Shown in pieces: positions 1 through 9,297 of a stretch of DNA of 64,000 bases (the stretch's first letter is position 1; each line of letters begins with the position of its first letter). Origin of the DNA: Candidatus Gastranaerophilales bacterium (GTDB lineage Bacteria > Cyanobacteriota > Vampirovibrionia > Gastranaerophilales > Gastranaerophilaceae); contig CALVBS010000003.1 of NCBI GenBank assembly GCA_944325865.1, forward strand, positions 75,223 through 139,222, written 5' to 3'. The notes under the pieces were generated by a model that ran no database searches, was not told where the DNA came from, and worked only from the letters and a program-made list of their open reading frames with translations. Position numbers and translations under genes: made by a program.

Positions 1-804
1 AATATTTATTACCCGCAGTCTTTTAGTGACTCTATGTACAGGATGAGTTTGGTAAATTCTGAGATTCCAAAGCTAAGAGATGTTGAAGAAATCAGGCAGA
101 GCAGAAAACCTGAACCGGATCCGATTTTTGCTAAAGATATAGAAAAGTATGAAGAAGAATCCGGACTTCTGGATAATATAGTACCTTATACACTGAATCT
201 TCAAAAAAAATATTCTGCTCCATGTCCTTTAGGAAGCTTTATGGCGGATTGTATGCAGCATACTGCAAATGCTGATGCTGCATTTATTTCAACAGGTTTT
301 TTAATGAAACCGATGTATTACAAACCTCATACTTATATTACAAACTATTTGTTCAGGAAAACCATGATAGCGGATACCCCGGTAAAAACGGTTAATCTTT
401 CTGCAGAAGAACTCAAATCAGTATTTGATAATGCTTTACGAACACATGGCTACGGTTATAGTAATCCTCGATTTTTGCAGTGTTCAAATAATATCAAAAT
501 TATCGGCAGAAATAATCTTTCTGCAGGACAATTTCAAGTAAGACAAATATATATTAACGGCACTCCTATTCTTGATAATCACGGCATCCCGATAAAATCT
601 TCCAGACGGTATAAATGCGTAATTGATTCTTTTATTGCTGATGGCGGTCAGGGATTTGAAACTCTAAAAAATGCCAGTAAGTCAGATGTTATAATTAACG
701 GAAGACCGATAAAAATTAATGAAATTCTTATGAACGGCTTAAAAGATGCATACGGCAAATATCCGCAAGGGTCGGAATATCCGTCATTTGAACTTATTGA
801 TTAA
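1..804 (+). CDS. 5'-nucleotidase/UshA-family C-terminal domain, partial at 5' end
   Basis: The reading frame is open from base 1, so the gene starts upstream of the window; the first internal ATG is at 34. What is visible is the C-terminal substrate-binding domain of the UshA/CpdB-type 5'-nucleotidase family: a PLGSFMADCM segment, then ADAAFISTGF, and near the end a YKCVIDSFIADGGQGF segment, which matches the family's conserved FxAxGGDGF region. The metal-binding N-terminal phosphoesterase domain must lie outside the window, so the enzyme may be complete. Family members are usually exported and hydrolyse nucleotides in the periplasm. The stop overlaps the stop of the convergent glycosyltransferase gene. 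The family call is fairly secure; the exact substrate is not. Confidence 0.75.
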   Translation, partial: NIYYPQSFSDSMYRMSLVNSEIPKLRDVEEIRQSRKPEPDPIFAKDIEKYEEESGLLDNIVPYTLNLQKKYSAPCPLGSFMADCMQHTANADAAFISTGFLMKPMYYKPHTYITNYLFRKTMIADTPVKTVNLSAEELKSVFDNALRTHGYGYSNPRFLQCSNNIKIIGRNNLSAGQFQVRQIYINGTPILDNHGIPIKSSRRYKCVIDSFIADGGQGFETLKNASKSDVIINGRPIKINEILMNGLKDAYGKYPQGSEYPSFELID

Positions 805-2888
805 AATAATCTTTTCCCTTTATGTACAAATGTGCAAAAGTTTTTATAATCAATTCTTGTGTTAGGAAAAGCAATAACATCATTGCAGTTTATATTATGT
901 TTCCATAAAACATACGGCAGAGAAAGCTGGTCTCTCTTAGTATAATTTTCAACCATATACCACCAGTCTTCCATAAGTGAAATAACTTTGGGTTTGTTAT
1001 GTTGACGGTAAATAAGATTATTTTCAGGCATTCCGTAATTTTTAGGAAAACCGCTGTCTTGTAAAAGTTTTAAATGAGCCTGCATAATTTCAGGTTTGTC
1101 AATTTTTGCACGCAAGACCCATTCAAATTCTTTATACAGGCAAATTGTATTAGCATGTGAGGCCAGTATTATATCTTTATTATTATTGTTAAGTATTTCA
1201 AAAAGCTTATTAGTTAAAATATTAATATTCGCATCAATATAGATACTTTCATCATATTCGGAAAGTATCAAGTGCGGATTAATTTTATGCCAGCGGTTAT
1301 TTCTAGTGTCATCAAGTTCAGTGAACTGTAGCGGTCTGATTTCCCAAATACCGAATTGTTTTTGATTAATAAGGTTTTGATTGTCTGTAAAACATACGTA
1401 ATCCCAGTCAAAATTTATATAAGTATAACCTTTGATTTCTTCCAAATCATCATAATTGCCGGTAATACAGGTATATACCACTTTATTTGATTTCCTTGAT
1501 TTTTTATATTCGGTATAAGCATTGAGTGAAGTTTCGTCATATTTAAATTTGTTATATAAAAAGGCATCTTTGTATTCATAACGCCCTTCATATAAAAAGT
1601 ATAAGAGCGGGTTATATTTTATTTTCGGATAGCGTTTGATATAGTTTTCTCCGTCAAAGACTGCAGAAGGATTAAGACCGTATTTCCAGCCTTTTGTCAA
1701 ATAATGTTTTACTGCAGAAAGTTTTTTCAGGTTTAAGTCCGGATTCTTTCGCATATAATATTCTGCATCCCATAATCCAGATTCCATCACTTCTTTTATT
1801 TCCATATTTAACAACCGTTCTTTTTGGGAAATATTGCAGAAGTATATTTTACGATTGTATTTGATTTTTATTTTTAATCCTAAAATACAAATAACAATAT
1901 ATTCCGCTAGGTCTTTGAATGAAAACAGTTTTTCAAATAAGGTATAGCTGTAAGTTTTTTCTATATATTTAATATCTTGTCTGATAATGGCTTTGATAAA
2001 TTCAGATTTATATAATTCCTGCAGGTTTATATTTTTTAAATCATTTGAACATTTTTCCAGAACTTCATGTTTACACCTGCCGTCCAAAAATCTAAAATCA
2101 TTTAAGAATAGTTTTTTGATATTCAATATTAATAACTCATAATGTATATCAGTAAGGTTATGATTTTTGTAGTAGTTGATAAGCGGGGGTATAAGTATAA
2201 TATTATCAAATATTTTGTCAGTATTTTTTAAACGTCTTTTCCACATAATGGAATTTTCTCGTTGTACATAGTTATATAGATATTCAGGGATATAATATCC
2301 TTTTTTGGTCCAGGGTGCATACCTAAGCCAGAATGCATTATCGTCATGTCCTGAACTTGTAGGAAATGATATTCCCTTTTCTTTTATTATTGATGTTTTA
2401 TAGAGTTTACTCCAGACAGTAACAACGGTTTTTCTGATTAAGTTGTCGTCAACTTCTTTTATTCCGGAATATTTGATTTTGTGATAATTCTTTTGATTTT
2501 TTGTGTTTTTATCATATGTTTCCGAAACGATATTTGCTCCCCAGCATACATAATCAACGTCATTATTTGTAATAGCTTTATATGCAAGTTCAAGTGTATT
2601 TTTTTCTATCCAGTCATCTCCGTCAACAAATGTCAAATATGGCGATTTGACTGCTTGTAATCCGGCATTCCATGCAGAAGAAAGGCCTCCGTTTGGCTTA
2701 TTTATTATTGTAATTCTATTATCTTTACGGGCATATTTTTCCAGAATAGCTAATGAGTTATCCGTAGAACCGTCATTGATACAGATAATTTCAATGTCGG
2801 AGAATGTTTGATTTATAACACTGTCCAGACAATTCTTCAGGTATTTTTCAATATTATAAACCGGTATAATTACAGAAATTTTAGGCAT
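801..2888 (-). CDS. Two-domain glycosyltransferase (GT2 plus DUF616-like)
   Basis: The 695-aa protein opens with a GT-A type family 2 glycosyltransferase domain (residues about 1-230): ISVIIPVYN at the start, INDGSTDNS near 38-46 and the metal-binding FVDGDDW at 87-93. The middle (about 370-450) holds AEYYxxxNPDL and HYLxxGxxxGLNP repeats, often found in bacterial rhamnan-type glycosyltransferases. The last 220 residues (VVYTCITGNYDDL..., YIDANINI) look like the DUF616 glycosyltransferase domain. It therefore probably adds two sugars to a surface glycan in the cytoplasm. Its ATG overlaps by 8 bp the end of the upstream GT2 gene, so the two are co-transcribed. Acceptor and donor cannot be read from sequence. 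Confidence 0.85.
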   Translation of the reverse strand: MPKISVIIPVYNIEKYLKNCLDSVINQTFSDIEIICINDGSTDNSLAILEKYARKDNRITIINKPNGGLSSAWNAGLQAVKSPYLTFVDGDDWIEKNTLELAYKAITNNDVDYVCWGANIVSETYDKNTKNQKNYHKIKYSGIKEVDDNLIRKTVVTVWSKLYKTSIIKEKGISFPTSSGHDDNAFWLRYAPWTKKGYYIPEYLYNYVQRENSIMWKRRLKNTDKIFDNIILIPPLINYYKNHNLTDIHYELLILNIKKLFLNDFRFLDGRCKHEVLEKCSNDLKNINLQELYKSEFIKAIIRQDIKYIEKTYSYTLFEKLFSFKDLAEYIVICILGLKIKIKYNRKIYFCNISQKERLLNMEIKEVMESGLWDAEYYMRKNPDLNLKKLSAVKHYLTKGWKYGLNPSAVFDGENYIKRYPKIKYNPLLYFLYEGRYEYKDAFLYNKFKYDETSLNAYTEYKKSRKSNKVVYTCITGNYDDLEEIKGYTYINFDWDYVCFTDNQNLINQKQFGIWEIRPLQFTELDDTRNNRWHKINPHLILSEYDESIYIDANINILTNKLFEILNNNNKDIILASHANTICLYKEFEWVLRAKIDKPEIMQAHLKLLQDSGFPKNYGMPENNLIYRQHNKPKVISLMEDWWYMVENYTKRDQLSLPYVLWKHNINCNDVIAFPNTRIDYKNFCTFVHKGKRLF

Positions 2889-3843
2889 TTAAGTTTTTCC
2901 TTTCAAGATAATAATTTGTACTTTTGGGGGATAATGTACCAATAAGTTTTCCTGTATTTTTCGCAGTAAGTCCGCAGCAGTTTAGAAAACAGGTTAAACC
3001 TAATAATAGCGAAAATATTGATATAACCAGATTGAGAATAACCGTGAAAAATTTTTCAACAATATAAAAAGTCTTTTTTATATTGAAAGTTCTTTCGTCG
3101 AATTTTAATTGTGATACAGCAAATCCGTTAAAATACTTTCTTGCCAGTATCCATTTAATATTTGCCCGTTCTTTAGTTATAATTTCATAATTTATGGCTT
3201 TTGGATTCCAGCCTATTTTATAACCGAATGCATTTACACGTTTGAAAAATTCAAAATCCTCACCTCCAGAAAAATTATATTTTTCCGAAAAATACAGGTT
3301 GTCATTTTTTACTATATCCAGAGGGAAAAATACATTTCCGCTTGCACAGGTTTTTCTAATCTGACCGAATTTCTTGGTTGTAGGTTTCTTGAATACGTCA
3401 TTATTTTCTATGTAATACGGGTATTGTTTATCAAATTTAACATATGTAGGACCGCTGCTTACGTATATTTCTTTTTGTGAGTTGTAAAATTCAATATGTT
3501 CCAGAATCCATTTTGTATCGCTGATTTCGTCATCATCAATAAATGCAATATGTGTCGCACCGAATTCTATAGAGGTATTCAGTGCTTTATTTCTTACATT
3601 TGCCAGTCCGGGAGCTTTTTCAACTGCATAGCGTATTGGAATTCCGGATATCGGCTGTATTTTTTCAACAATAGGTTTTGCAGAGCAGTGTTCATCATTG
3701 TCAACAATAAGAATTTCAACTTTTATATCAGCCGGTAATTCAAGTTCAAAAAGACTTTTAATAGTTGTTTCAAGTTTTTGGGGGCGTTTGTATGTACAAC
3801 ATGTTATCATTACATACTTAATATCGTTTTTTTCTTTTTGCAT
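2881..3843 (-). CDS. Family 2 glycosyltransferase, membrane-anchored
   Basis: This 320-aa GT2 protein has TCCTYKRPQKLETTIKSL at the N-terminus, LIVDNDE near 46-51 and the acidic metal site FIDDDE at 101-106. SGGEDFEFFKRV near 190-203 corresponds to the ED acceptor-site motif of the family. A hydrophobic segment around residues 262-288 anchors the C-terminus in the membrane. It is the first gene of a two-gene minus-strand unit with the DUF616-containing transferase, and together they probably build a surface polysaccharide or glycoprotein sugar. A purine-rich region upstream serves as the ribosome site. The class is certain; the specificity is unknown. Confidence 0.85.
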   Translation of the reverse strand: MQKEKNDIKYVMITCCTYKRPQKLETTIKSLFELELPADIKVEILIVDNDEHCSAKPIVEKIQPISGIPIRYAVEKAPGLANVRNKALNTSIEFGATHIAFIDDDEISDTKWILEHIEFYNSQKEIYVSSGPTYVKFDKQYPYYIENNDVFKKPTTKKFGQIRKTCASGNVFFPLDIVKNDNLYFSEKYNFSGGEDFEFFKRVNAFGYKIGWNPKAINYEIITKERANIKWILARKYFNGFAVSQLKFDERTFNIKKTFYIVEKFFTVILNLVISIFSLLLGLTCFLNCCGLTAKNTGKLIGTLSPKSTNYYLERKNLNA

Positions 3844-3902
3844 ACTCTTTTACTCCGTTTCTATCTTGTTAATTCCTTAAATGAAATCTCATCACTTTTT
3901 AT

Positions 3903-4072
3903 ACAAAATGTAATGAGATTATATATTCCTTTATTGGTAAGGGTTTCAGATAAGAAAAATTTCAAGAAACTCGAAAAATAAAACTTAATAAATAAACTAT
4001 AAAGTATATTTTTGTGATAATATGCATATAAAATGGTTATTAAAATTTATAATCACATTTTGTATAAAATGT
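3903..4072. promoter_or_regulatory. Operator-like palindrome in the pckA upstream region
   Basis: The 370-base gap 3844-4213 is very AT-rich and has no gene. It contains a perfect 7-bp inverted repeat with a 4-base spacer at 4055-4072 (ACATTTT / AAAATGT), and a related half-site (ACAAAATGTAA) at 3903-3913. This is the form expected of a dimeric regulator's operator before pckA. The regulator cannot be named. Confidence 0.35.
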
Positions 4073-4213
4073 AACGATATTTTGAAAATTTTTATGTTCA
4101 TAATTGTTAATTTTTTTGGTGGGGCTAACAAATATTTGCTGTTGCAATTTTAGACGATTTATAATACATTTATTTAATAAGATTGAAATTCTACATAAAA
4201 AGGGAGTTTGTTT

Positions 4214-5818
4214 ATGGAAACATATGGAATTGAAAAATTGGGAATTATTGAACCCAAAGCGGTTTATCGTAATTTGACACCGGCTCAACTTACGGAAGCT
4301 GCATTGCGTTTGGGCGAAGGCTCATTGAGTAATACAGGAGCTTTGGTTGTTACAACCGGCAAATATACGGGCCGTTCTCCAAAGGATAAATTTATTGTTG
4401 ATACAGACGGCGTTCATAATGAAATTGCCTGGGGTAAAGTAAATCGTCCTATCAGCAGAGAAAAATTTAATGCAATTAAAGGTAAAATCACAGCATATTT
4501 ACAAAATCGTGAGGTGTTTATTTTTGATGGTTTTGCAGGTGCGGATAAGAAATATACACAGAAATTCCGTGTAATTAATGAACTGGCAAGCCAGAACCTT
4601 TTTATCCATCAGCTTCTTATTCGACCTACAGCTGAAGAACTCGCAAATTACGGTGAACCTGATTATACTATTATTTGTGCACCCGGATTTAAATGCGATC
4701 CGGAAGTTGATGGGGTAAACAGTGAAGCAGCAATTATTATTGACTATGAAGCACATACTATTATTATTTGCGGCTCACAATACTCCGGAGAAATTAAAAA
4801 ATCCGTATTTGCAACAATGAATTATATTATGACAAAGAAAAATGTTCTTCCTATGCATTGTTCTGCAAATATGGATCCTGTATCAGGTGAAACAGCAGTA
4901 TTCTTCGGTTTATCCGGAACAGGTAAAACAACACTTTCAGCTGACCCAAATCGTAAATTAATCGGTGATGACGAACATGGTTGGTCTCCTGACGGTGTAT
5001 TTAATTTTGAAGGCGGATGCTATGCAAAATGTATTCATTTGTCTGCGGAGCATGAGCCTGAAATATATAATGCCATTAAATTTGGCTCACTTGTTGAGAA
5101 TGTTGTTATGGATCCGGAGACAAGAGAATTTGATTTTGATGATGGCAGTTTAACTGAAAATACACGTGTAGGTTATCCTATAAATTACATAGATAATGCA
5201 CAGATTCCGAGTGTTGGAGGAATTCCGAAAGTTGTTATTTTCTTAACAGCGGATGCGTTTGGCGTTTTGCCTCCTATTTCCAGATTGGATAAAAATGCAG
5301 CAATGTATCATTTTGTCACCGGTTTTACTTCAAAGCTTGCAGGAACAGAACGCGGGGTAACCGAACCGCAGCCGACATTCTCAACATTATTCGGTGAACC
5401 GTTTATGCCTATGGATGCTTCTGTGTATGCAACAATGCTCGGTGAAAAACTTGAAAAATACGGTACAAAAGTGTATCTGGTTAATACCGGATGGGCCGGA
5501 GGAAGTGCTTCTTCAGGTGCCAAGCGTATGAAACTAAGCTATACTCGAGCAATGGTTAGTGCGGCATTGAACGGCTCTTTTGATAATATTGAATTTAAAC
5601 ATCATGATGTATTTAATGTTGACTATCCGACATCTTGTCCGGGAGTTCCTGACGAACAGCTTGATGCACGTGGTATGTGGGCAGATAAAGCAGCTTATGA
5701 TGAACAGGCCAATAAACTTGCTCAAATGTTTGCTGATAATTTTGCCGCAAAATATCCTAATATGCCTGCAGAAATTGTCGCTGCAGGGCCGAAACCTAAA
5801 TCAGAGATACTGAAATAG
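4214..5818 (+). CDS. pckA: Phosphoenolpyruvate carboxykinase (ATP)
   Basis: PckA interconverts oxaloacetate + ATP and PEP + CO2 + ADP in the cytosol, for gluconeogenesis or, in fermenters, for CO2-fixing PEP carboxylation toward succinate. Visible hallmarks are TGKYTGRSPKDKF near the N-terminus, the kinase loop GLSGTGKTTLS (about 231-241), LIGDDEHGW just after it, and NTGWAGG toward the C-terminus. Length (534 aa) is typical of the ATP-dependent type. The ATG at 4214 is preferred over an in-frame TTG at 4208 because AAGGGAG at 4199-4205 sits at ideal distance. The gene is monocistronic, with an upstream palindrome and a strong downstream terminator. Confidence 0.97.
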   Translation: METYGIEKLGIIEPKAVYRNLTPAQLTEAALRLGEGSLSNTGALVVTTGKYTGRSPKDKFIVDTDGVHNEIAWGKVNRPISREKFNAIKGKITAYLQNREVFIFDGFAGADKKYTQKFRVINELASQNLFIHQLLIRPTAEELANYGEPDYTIICAPGFKCDPEVDGVNSEAAIIIDYEAHTIIICGSQYSGEIKKSVFATMNYIMTKKNVLPMHCSANMDPVSGETAVFFGLSGTGKTTLSADPNRKLIGDDEHGWSPDGVFNFEGGCYAKCIHLSAEHEPEIYNAIKFGSLVENVVMDPETREFDFDDGSLTENTRVGYPINYIDNAQIPSVGGIPKVVIFLTADAFGVLPPISRLDKNAAMYHFVTGFTSKLAGTERGVTEPQPTFSTLFGEPFMPMDASVYATMLGEKLEKYGTKVYLVNTGWAGGSASSGAKRMKLSYTRAMVSAALNGSFDNIEFKHHDVFNVDYPTSCPGVPDEQLDARGMWADKAAYDEQANKLAQMFADNFAAKYPNMPAEIVAAGPKPKSEILK

Positions 5819-5848
5819 TATTTAGTTTTAATTTAATTTAATTTAATT

Positions 5849-5886
5849 ATAAAAGGTCTTTGCATATTATATGCGGAGACCTTTTA
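5849..5886 (+). terminator. Rho-independent terminator of pckA
   Basis: AAAAGGTCTTTGCAT (5851-5865) pairs with ATGCGGAGACCTTTT (5871-5885), giving a long stem that ends in a T-rich tail. Confidence 0.8.
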
Positions 5887-5991
5887 TAGCTGATTATTTT
5901 TATATTGTTATATAATTTATATTTAGGATTGAAATTCTCTGTCAAATGGGTTATAATGGGTTATATAGGCATAATTGAGGAGATTCTTGTA

Positions 5992-7245
5992 ATGTTATTT
6001 AACGGAAGTTTTAAAGGATTTAAAAGTGCAATGTCAATGGCGGAAATTTTAATAGCACTGGCCATTATTGGTATAATAGCAGTAATGACTCTTCCGGCAT
6101 TAAAAAATGCACTACCGGATAAAGAAGAAACAATACATCAAAAGATGTCATATATTGTTGAACAAGTTGTTGCTCAGATTTATGATGACGATGTTATGTA
6201 TGCTAAAAAAAGCGATTTGTTTTCTCAAGGATTCCAAAACACGGAAAGAGCTACCGTTAATGGTATAGATTATGAAGGCGATACTAAATTTTGTGAACTT
6301 TTCGCAAGTAAATTTAATAGAATGCCAGGTGAGGTCGTTTGCGAAGAAGACAAAAAGTCATTTACGTCAACAGATAATGTTGATTGGTTTTTACCTGTGA
6401 CAGATTTTAAAGAAGGAAGTGCTGAAATAATGATTGACGTAAACGGTTCTCAAGGTGAGAATTGTCTAAAGGGCAGTGCCGGTTGTAAAAATCCCGACAG
6501 ATTTAAATATTACGTTAAACCAAACGGTACAGTTACTTTAGAGCAGCCTTCTGACGTATTGAATGATAAATTTATGATTACTGTTCATGTTACAAATCCT
6601 GAAGGTGGTGAATACAAAATTGCAAGGTTAAATGACAATGGTACTACCGGGCCATTTAACAGTGGTGCACAGTACTTTAAAGATTTGGACAGAAATACGA
6701 GATGGATTATTCAAGCTTACCCTAATACGGGGTATTATACAGATTGGCAGCTTAATAAAATGAGAGTTAATATTATTAGCTCGGATGTTGAAGTTAAGCT
6801 TGTTTTCCATGAAAGATCAACCTATTGTGTTATCCTGAATGTAGCCAACTGTGATGCGGCTAATCTGAATACTTGTGCTAATTATAAGGTTAAAACTGGC
6901 TGTCAATATGTTGATGTCGGTAGCGGAAACGGACATTATGCTCTTAATGAGGACGGAACCTTCCAATACGTAGGTCTGGAAATGTCTGAAGGTAAGTATG
7001 AATACAAATGTACGGGAACTGAAAAAGCAATGACTGCCGGCAAACCTATTATAAATGATGATGGCACGGTGACTGCTGATCCAAATTACAGTTCATTATT
7101 TACCTGTGGTTTGATGACCGGTGATTACCAGATTAATGTAACTCCAAAAGCCGGCTATACAATTTCTCCGGAGGGTACATATACTCAGGATGTGCGTCTT
7201 GGTACTGATAATCTTACCTTCGGGGTTACACTGAGACAAAATTAA
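5992..7245 (+). CDS. Prepilin-like protein with Ig-like C-terminal region
   Basis: The 417-aa product has a type III (prepilin) signal: a short basic leader, then A|MSMAEILIALAIIGIIAVMT, with the conserved Glu at mature position 5 and Ala instead of Gly before the cleavage site. Start 5992 has GAGGAG 9 bases upstream; an upstream start at 5905 would bury the leader. The next ~150 residues resemble the 7384-7992 protein (EGDTKFCELFASK, FLPVTDF, IDVNG, NC, CKNPDRF). The remainder looks like repeated beta-sandwich modules with Cys pairs. It is probably a minor pilin or pseudopilin of a type IV pilus or type II secretion machine. A terminator follows, so it is transcribed alone. Confidence 0.8.
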   Translation: MLFNGSFKGFKSAMSMAEILIALAIIGIIAVMTLPALKNALPDKEETIHQKMSYIVEQVVAQIYDDDVMYAKKSDLFSQGFQNTERATVNGIDYEGDTKFCELFASKFNRMPGEVVCEEDKKSFTSTDNVDWFLPVTDFKEGSAEIMIDVNGSQGENCLKGSAGCKNPDRFKYYVKPNGTVTLEQPSDVLNDKFMITVHVTNPEGGEYKIARLNDNGTTGPFNSGAQYFKDLDRNTRWIIQAYPNTGYYTDWQLNKMRVNIISSDVEVKLVFHERSTYCVILNVANCDAANLNTCANYKVKTGCQYVDVGSGNGHYALNEDGTFQYVGLEMSEGKYEYKCTGTEKAMTAGKPIINDDGTVTADPNYSSLFTCGLMTGDYQINVTPKAGYTISPEGTYTQDVRLGTDNLTFGVTLRQN

Positions 7246-7267
7246 TTCATTAATAAACTACAAATCT

Positions 7268-7298
7268 AAGCCGGTAAATTTTAAATTTACCGGCTTTA
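7268..7298 (+). terminator. Terminator of the 5992 pilin-like gene
   Basis: GCCGGTAAATT (7270-7280) pairs perfectly with AATTTACCGGC (7284-7294), followed by a short T-rich stretch. Confidence 0.65.
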
Positions 7299-7327
7299 AA
7301 ATTTATATAAGGTATTATTTGGGTTAA

Positions 7328-7362
7328 TAAAAAAGACTGTTTATAAGGACAGTCTTTTTTAT
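7328..7362. terminator. Bidirectional terminator
   Basis: AAAAAGACTGT (7330-7340) pairs with ACAGTCTTTTT (7349-7359), with A and T runs on both sides. It can stop the minus-strand prepilin gene ending at 7384 as well as leftover rightward transcription. Confidence 0.75.
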
Positions 7363-7383
7363 TAATTGCTGTATTGATAAATT

Positions 7384-7992
7384 TTATCTCATAGAGCTAT
7401 TAGATTTCAGATATTCTTTTTCTTTTTCTCCTTCAACGAGCATTTTGCCGTCAGGTTCAACTTTTATTTCGAATATATCAGGATCTTTACAATTATTTGA
7501 GTCAAATTCACAATTTGGCTCTTTATCAGTATTTACGTCAACATATATAGTTTCGGTATCTGTAAAATCACTGATAGGCATATACCAGGCGACACCATCT
7601 GTGGTTATGAAAGACGGTGTTGTGTAGGTTCCGTTTCCAACAGGGGTTGAATTAACAGTTTCACATTTTATTTCGTCATCATCTGTGGTGTTAACTTTTC
7701 TGGCAAATAAGCCGCAAAATTTATCCTGTCCTTCATAAGTATGTCCGAGATAACTGGCCAGAACTGTATTTGTAAAACCTACAGTTTCACCCTGAGTCGG
7801 ATAGAAGTCTTCATCATTTACCAGTTCAAAAATCATACGTTCAGCAACATAGTATGCTTTTCTGAACATAACTTTATTTTTATTAGGTCGAACATTTGCA
7901 ATAGCAGGTAGTAATAGAGCTGCTAAGATTCCGAACACCGCCAGAGTTACCATAACTTCAGCCAGTGTGAATGCATTTTTATTTTTTAACAT
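7384..7992 (-). CDS. Prepilin-like protein
   Basis: The 202-aa protein begins with MLKNKNA|FTLAEVMVTLAVFGILAALLLPAI, a classical prepilin leader except for Ala at -1. The body is homologous to the first 190 residues of the 5992 product: KFCGLFARK, a WYMPISDF segment, YVDVN, a PNCEF...CKDPD Cys pair, and a VEPDG segment. The pair therefore comes from a duplication, with the plus-strand copy carrying an extra C-terminal extension. Cleavage by a PilD-type peptidase would be needed; no pilD, pilT or pilB is in this window. It is expected to be inserted in the inner membrane before assembly. Confidence 0.8.
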   Translation of the reverse strand: MLKNKNAFTLAEVMVTLAVFGILAALLLPAIANVRPNKNKVMFRKAYYVAERMIFELVNDEDFYPTQGETVGFTNTVLASYLGHTYEGQDKFCGLFARKVNTTDDDEIKCETVNSTPVGNGTYTTPSFITTDGVAWYMPISDFTDTETIYVDVNTDKEPNCEFDSNNCKDPDIFEIKVEPDGKMLVEGEKEKEYLKSNSSMR

Positions 7993-8139
7993 AACAATCC
8001 TCGCTCAATTAAAAATAACAACCATTATTATTTTAACATATATTGAACAAAAATGCAATATATTCCTTGCTAATATTGACTTTTGGCACAATAAAAGTTA
8101 TAATATATATATAAGTAAAGAGTTGAATTCGGGGGTTGA

Positions 8140-9042
8140 ATGAGAATAAAAAAAGCATTTACGTTGGCTGAAGCTTTACTGGTATTTATCATAATCGGTA
8201 TAATTGCGGCAATAGGTATGAGTACGGTAAAGCCGTGGCAAAAATCATATAAATACTCATATTCCAGGATGTATAATGCGTTATCACTTGCAATTTACAA
8301 TCATATGATTAATTCAACAGAGGAAAATTCTTTCCCGGAAACTGCGGATGATTTTTGTAAGGCCCTACTTGAATGGATAAACACTGCGGATAATGCTACA
8401 ACCTGCCGAGGTTCTAATGTCGGTTTAAATCCGACATCATTCCCGGAAGAGAGGGTAAGAATGATGGCTTCAAACGGTACAAAAATCTGGATAGGTTCAA
8501 ATACCGATGAGACGCCGTTTATACTTAGCCAGAACATTGATGCATCTACCACAGATACTGTCAGATATTATATGGTATTTGTGGATATTAACGGAGACAG
8601 AGGGCCGAATACTGCTGAATGGAAACCAACACAAATGGCTGATATTGTTGCCTTTGCCGTAACTGATAAGTTTAAAGTAATTCCTCTTGGTTATCCGGAG
8701 GTTGACGGCAGATATCTGACGGCTCATGTAGTTTATCCTGTACTTGAGACTACTTATACGGATAATACAGGTACGGATTCATATACCGGTGACGAAGAGA
8801 TTGTTTCCGATCCTATGTCTTATTACGAAGCTAAAATTAATGCATATGGTAATGCTATAGTTGCAGGTAATATTGATACATATAATTTTAGGGATGTATT
8901 TCCTTATGGAAGTAATTTTAGAGTAGATAATTATAATGACTATTACGAAACTCCGCCTACATTTGATAATGTCTCTTGTGCCTTTGATGGAACAACTAAT
9001 CCTGAGCCGGTGTGCAGTGTAAAAATTTATGATTACCACTAA
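8140..9042 (+). CDS. Prepilin-like protein, 300 aa
   Basis: The leader MRIKKA|FTLAEALLVFIIIGIIAAIG has the basic pre-piece, Ala at -1, Glu at +5 and a hydrophobic N-terminal helix. GGGGG at 8131-8135 lies just upstream of the ATG and acts as the ribosome site. The body contains an MASNGTKIWIG segment and VDINGDRGPN, the Asp/Asn-rich turn common in bacterial pseudopilins. The start is divergent from the 7992 gene with about 150 bases between. It is likely a minor pilin or pseudopilin; its partners are the neighbouring genes. Confidence 0.78.
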   Translation: MRIKKAFTLAEALLVFIIIGIIAAIGMSTVKPWQKSYKYSYSRMYNALSLAIYNHMINSTEENSFPETADDFCKALLEWINTADNATTCRGSNVGLNPTSFPEERVRMMASNGTKIWIGSNTDETPFILSQNIDASTTDTVRYYMVFVDINGDRGPNTAEWKPTQMADIVAFAVTDKFKVIPLGYPEVDGRYLTAHVVYPVLETTYTDNTGTDSYTGDEEIVSDPMSYYEAKINAYGNAIVAGNIDTYNFRDVFPYGSNFRVDNYNDYYETPPTFDNVSCAFDGTTNPEPVCSVKIYDYH

Positions 9043-9055
9043 TATAATTAAGATA

Positions 9056-9088
9056 TAAAAAGACCTCCTGTAAAGGAGGTCTTTTTAA
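9056..9088 (+). terminator. Terminator of the 8140 gene
   Basis: A-run, then GACCTCC pairing with GGAGGTC around a CTGTAAA-type loop, then TTTTT. It is nearly identical to the hairpin at 9249-9283. Confidence 0.8.
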
Positions 9089-9099
9089 TATTAATAGCT

Positions 9100-9205
9100 T
9101 CGGCCCTCCTTGCCTCCCTTCCTAAGGGAGGTGACACGAAGTGTCGGTGGGTTTTATTCTTTACTACATTAAATCCCCCTTACCCCCTTTAAAAAGGGGG
9201 CTGTA
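9100..9205. repeat. Intergenic palindromic repeat cluster
   Basis: Four elements are packed into 105 bases: CCTCCCTT/AAGGGAGG (9113-9131), GACAC/GTGTC (9133-9145), and CCCCCTTT/AAAGGGGG (9183-9200), with G/C-rich links. The bases are far richer in G+C than the surrounding sequence. This resembles REP-type extragenic palindromes that are dispersed in many gut bacteria. Only one copy is in this window. Confidence 0.5.
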
Positions 9206-9248
9206 ATATGGCTAACTTCTTCAAGCAAAAGAAGAACTTGTGTCATAG

Positions 9249-9284
9249 TAAAAAAGACCTCCTATAAAGGAGGCCTTTTTATAT
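9249..9284 (-). terminator. Terminator of the minus-strand pseudopilin operon
   Basis: Read on the minus strand, AAGGCCTCC pairs with GGAGGTCTT and is followed by TTTTT. It lies 15 bases beyond the stop of the last gene of the operon (9298). Confidence 0.75.
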
Positions 9285-9297
9285 TTTAGGTGATTTA

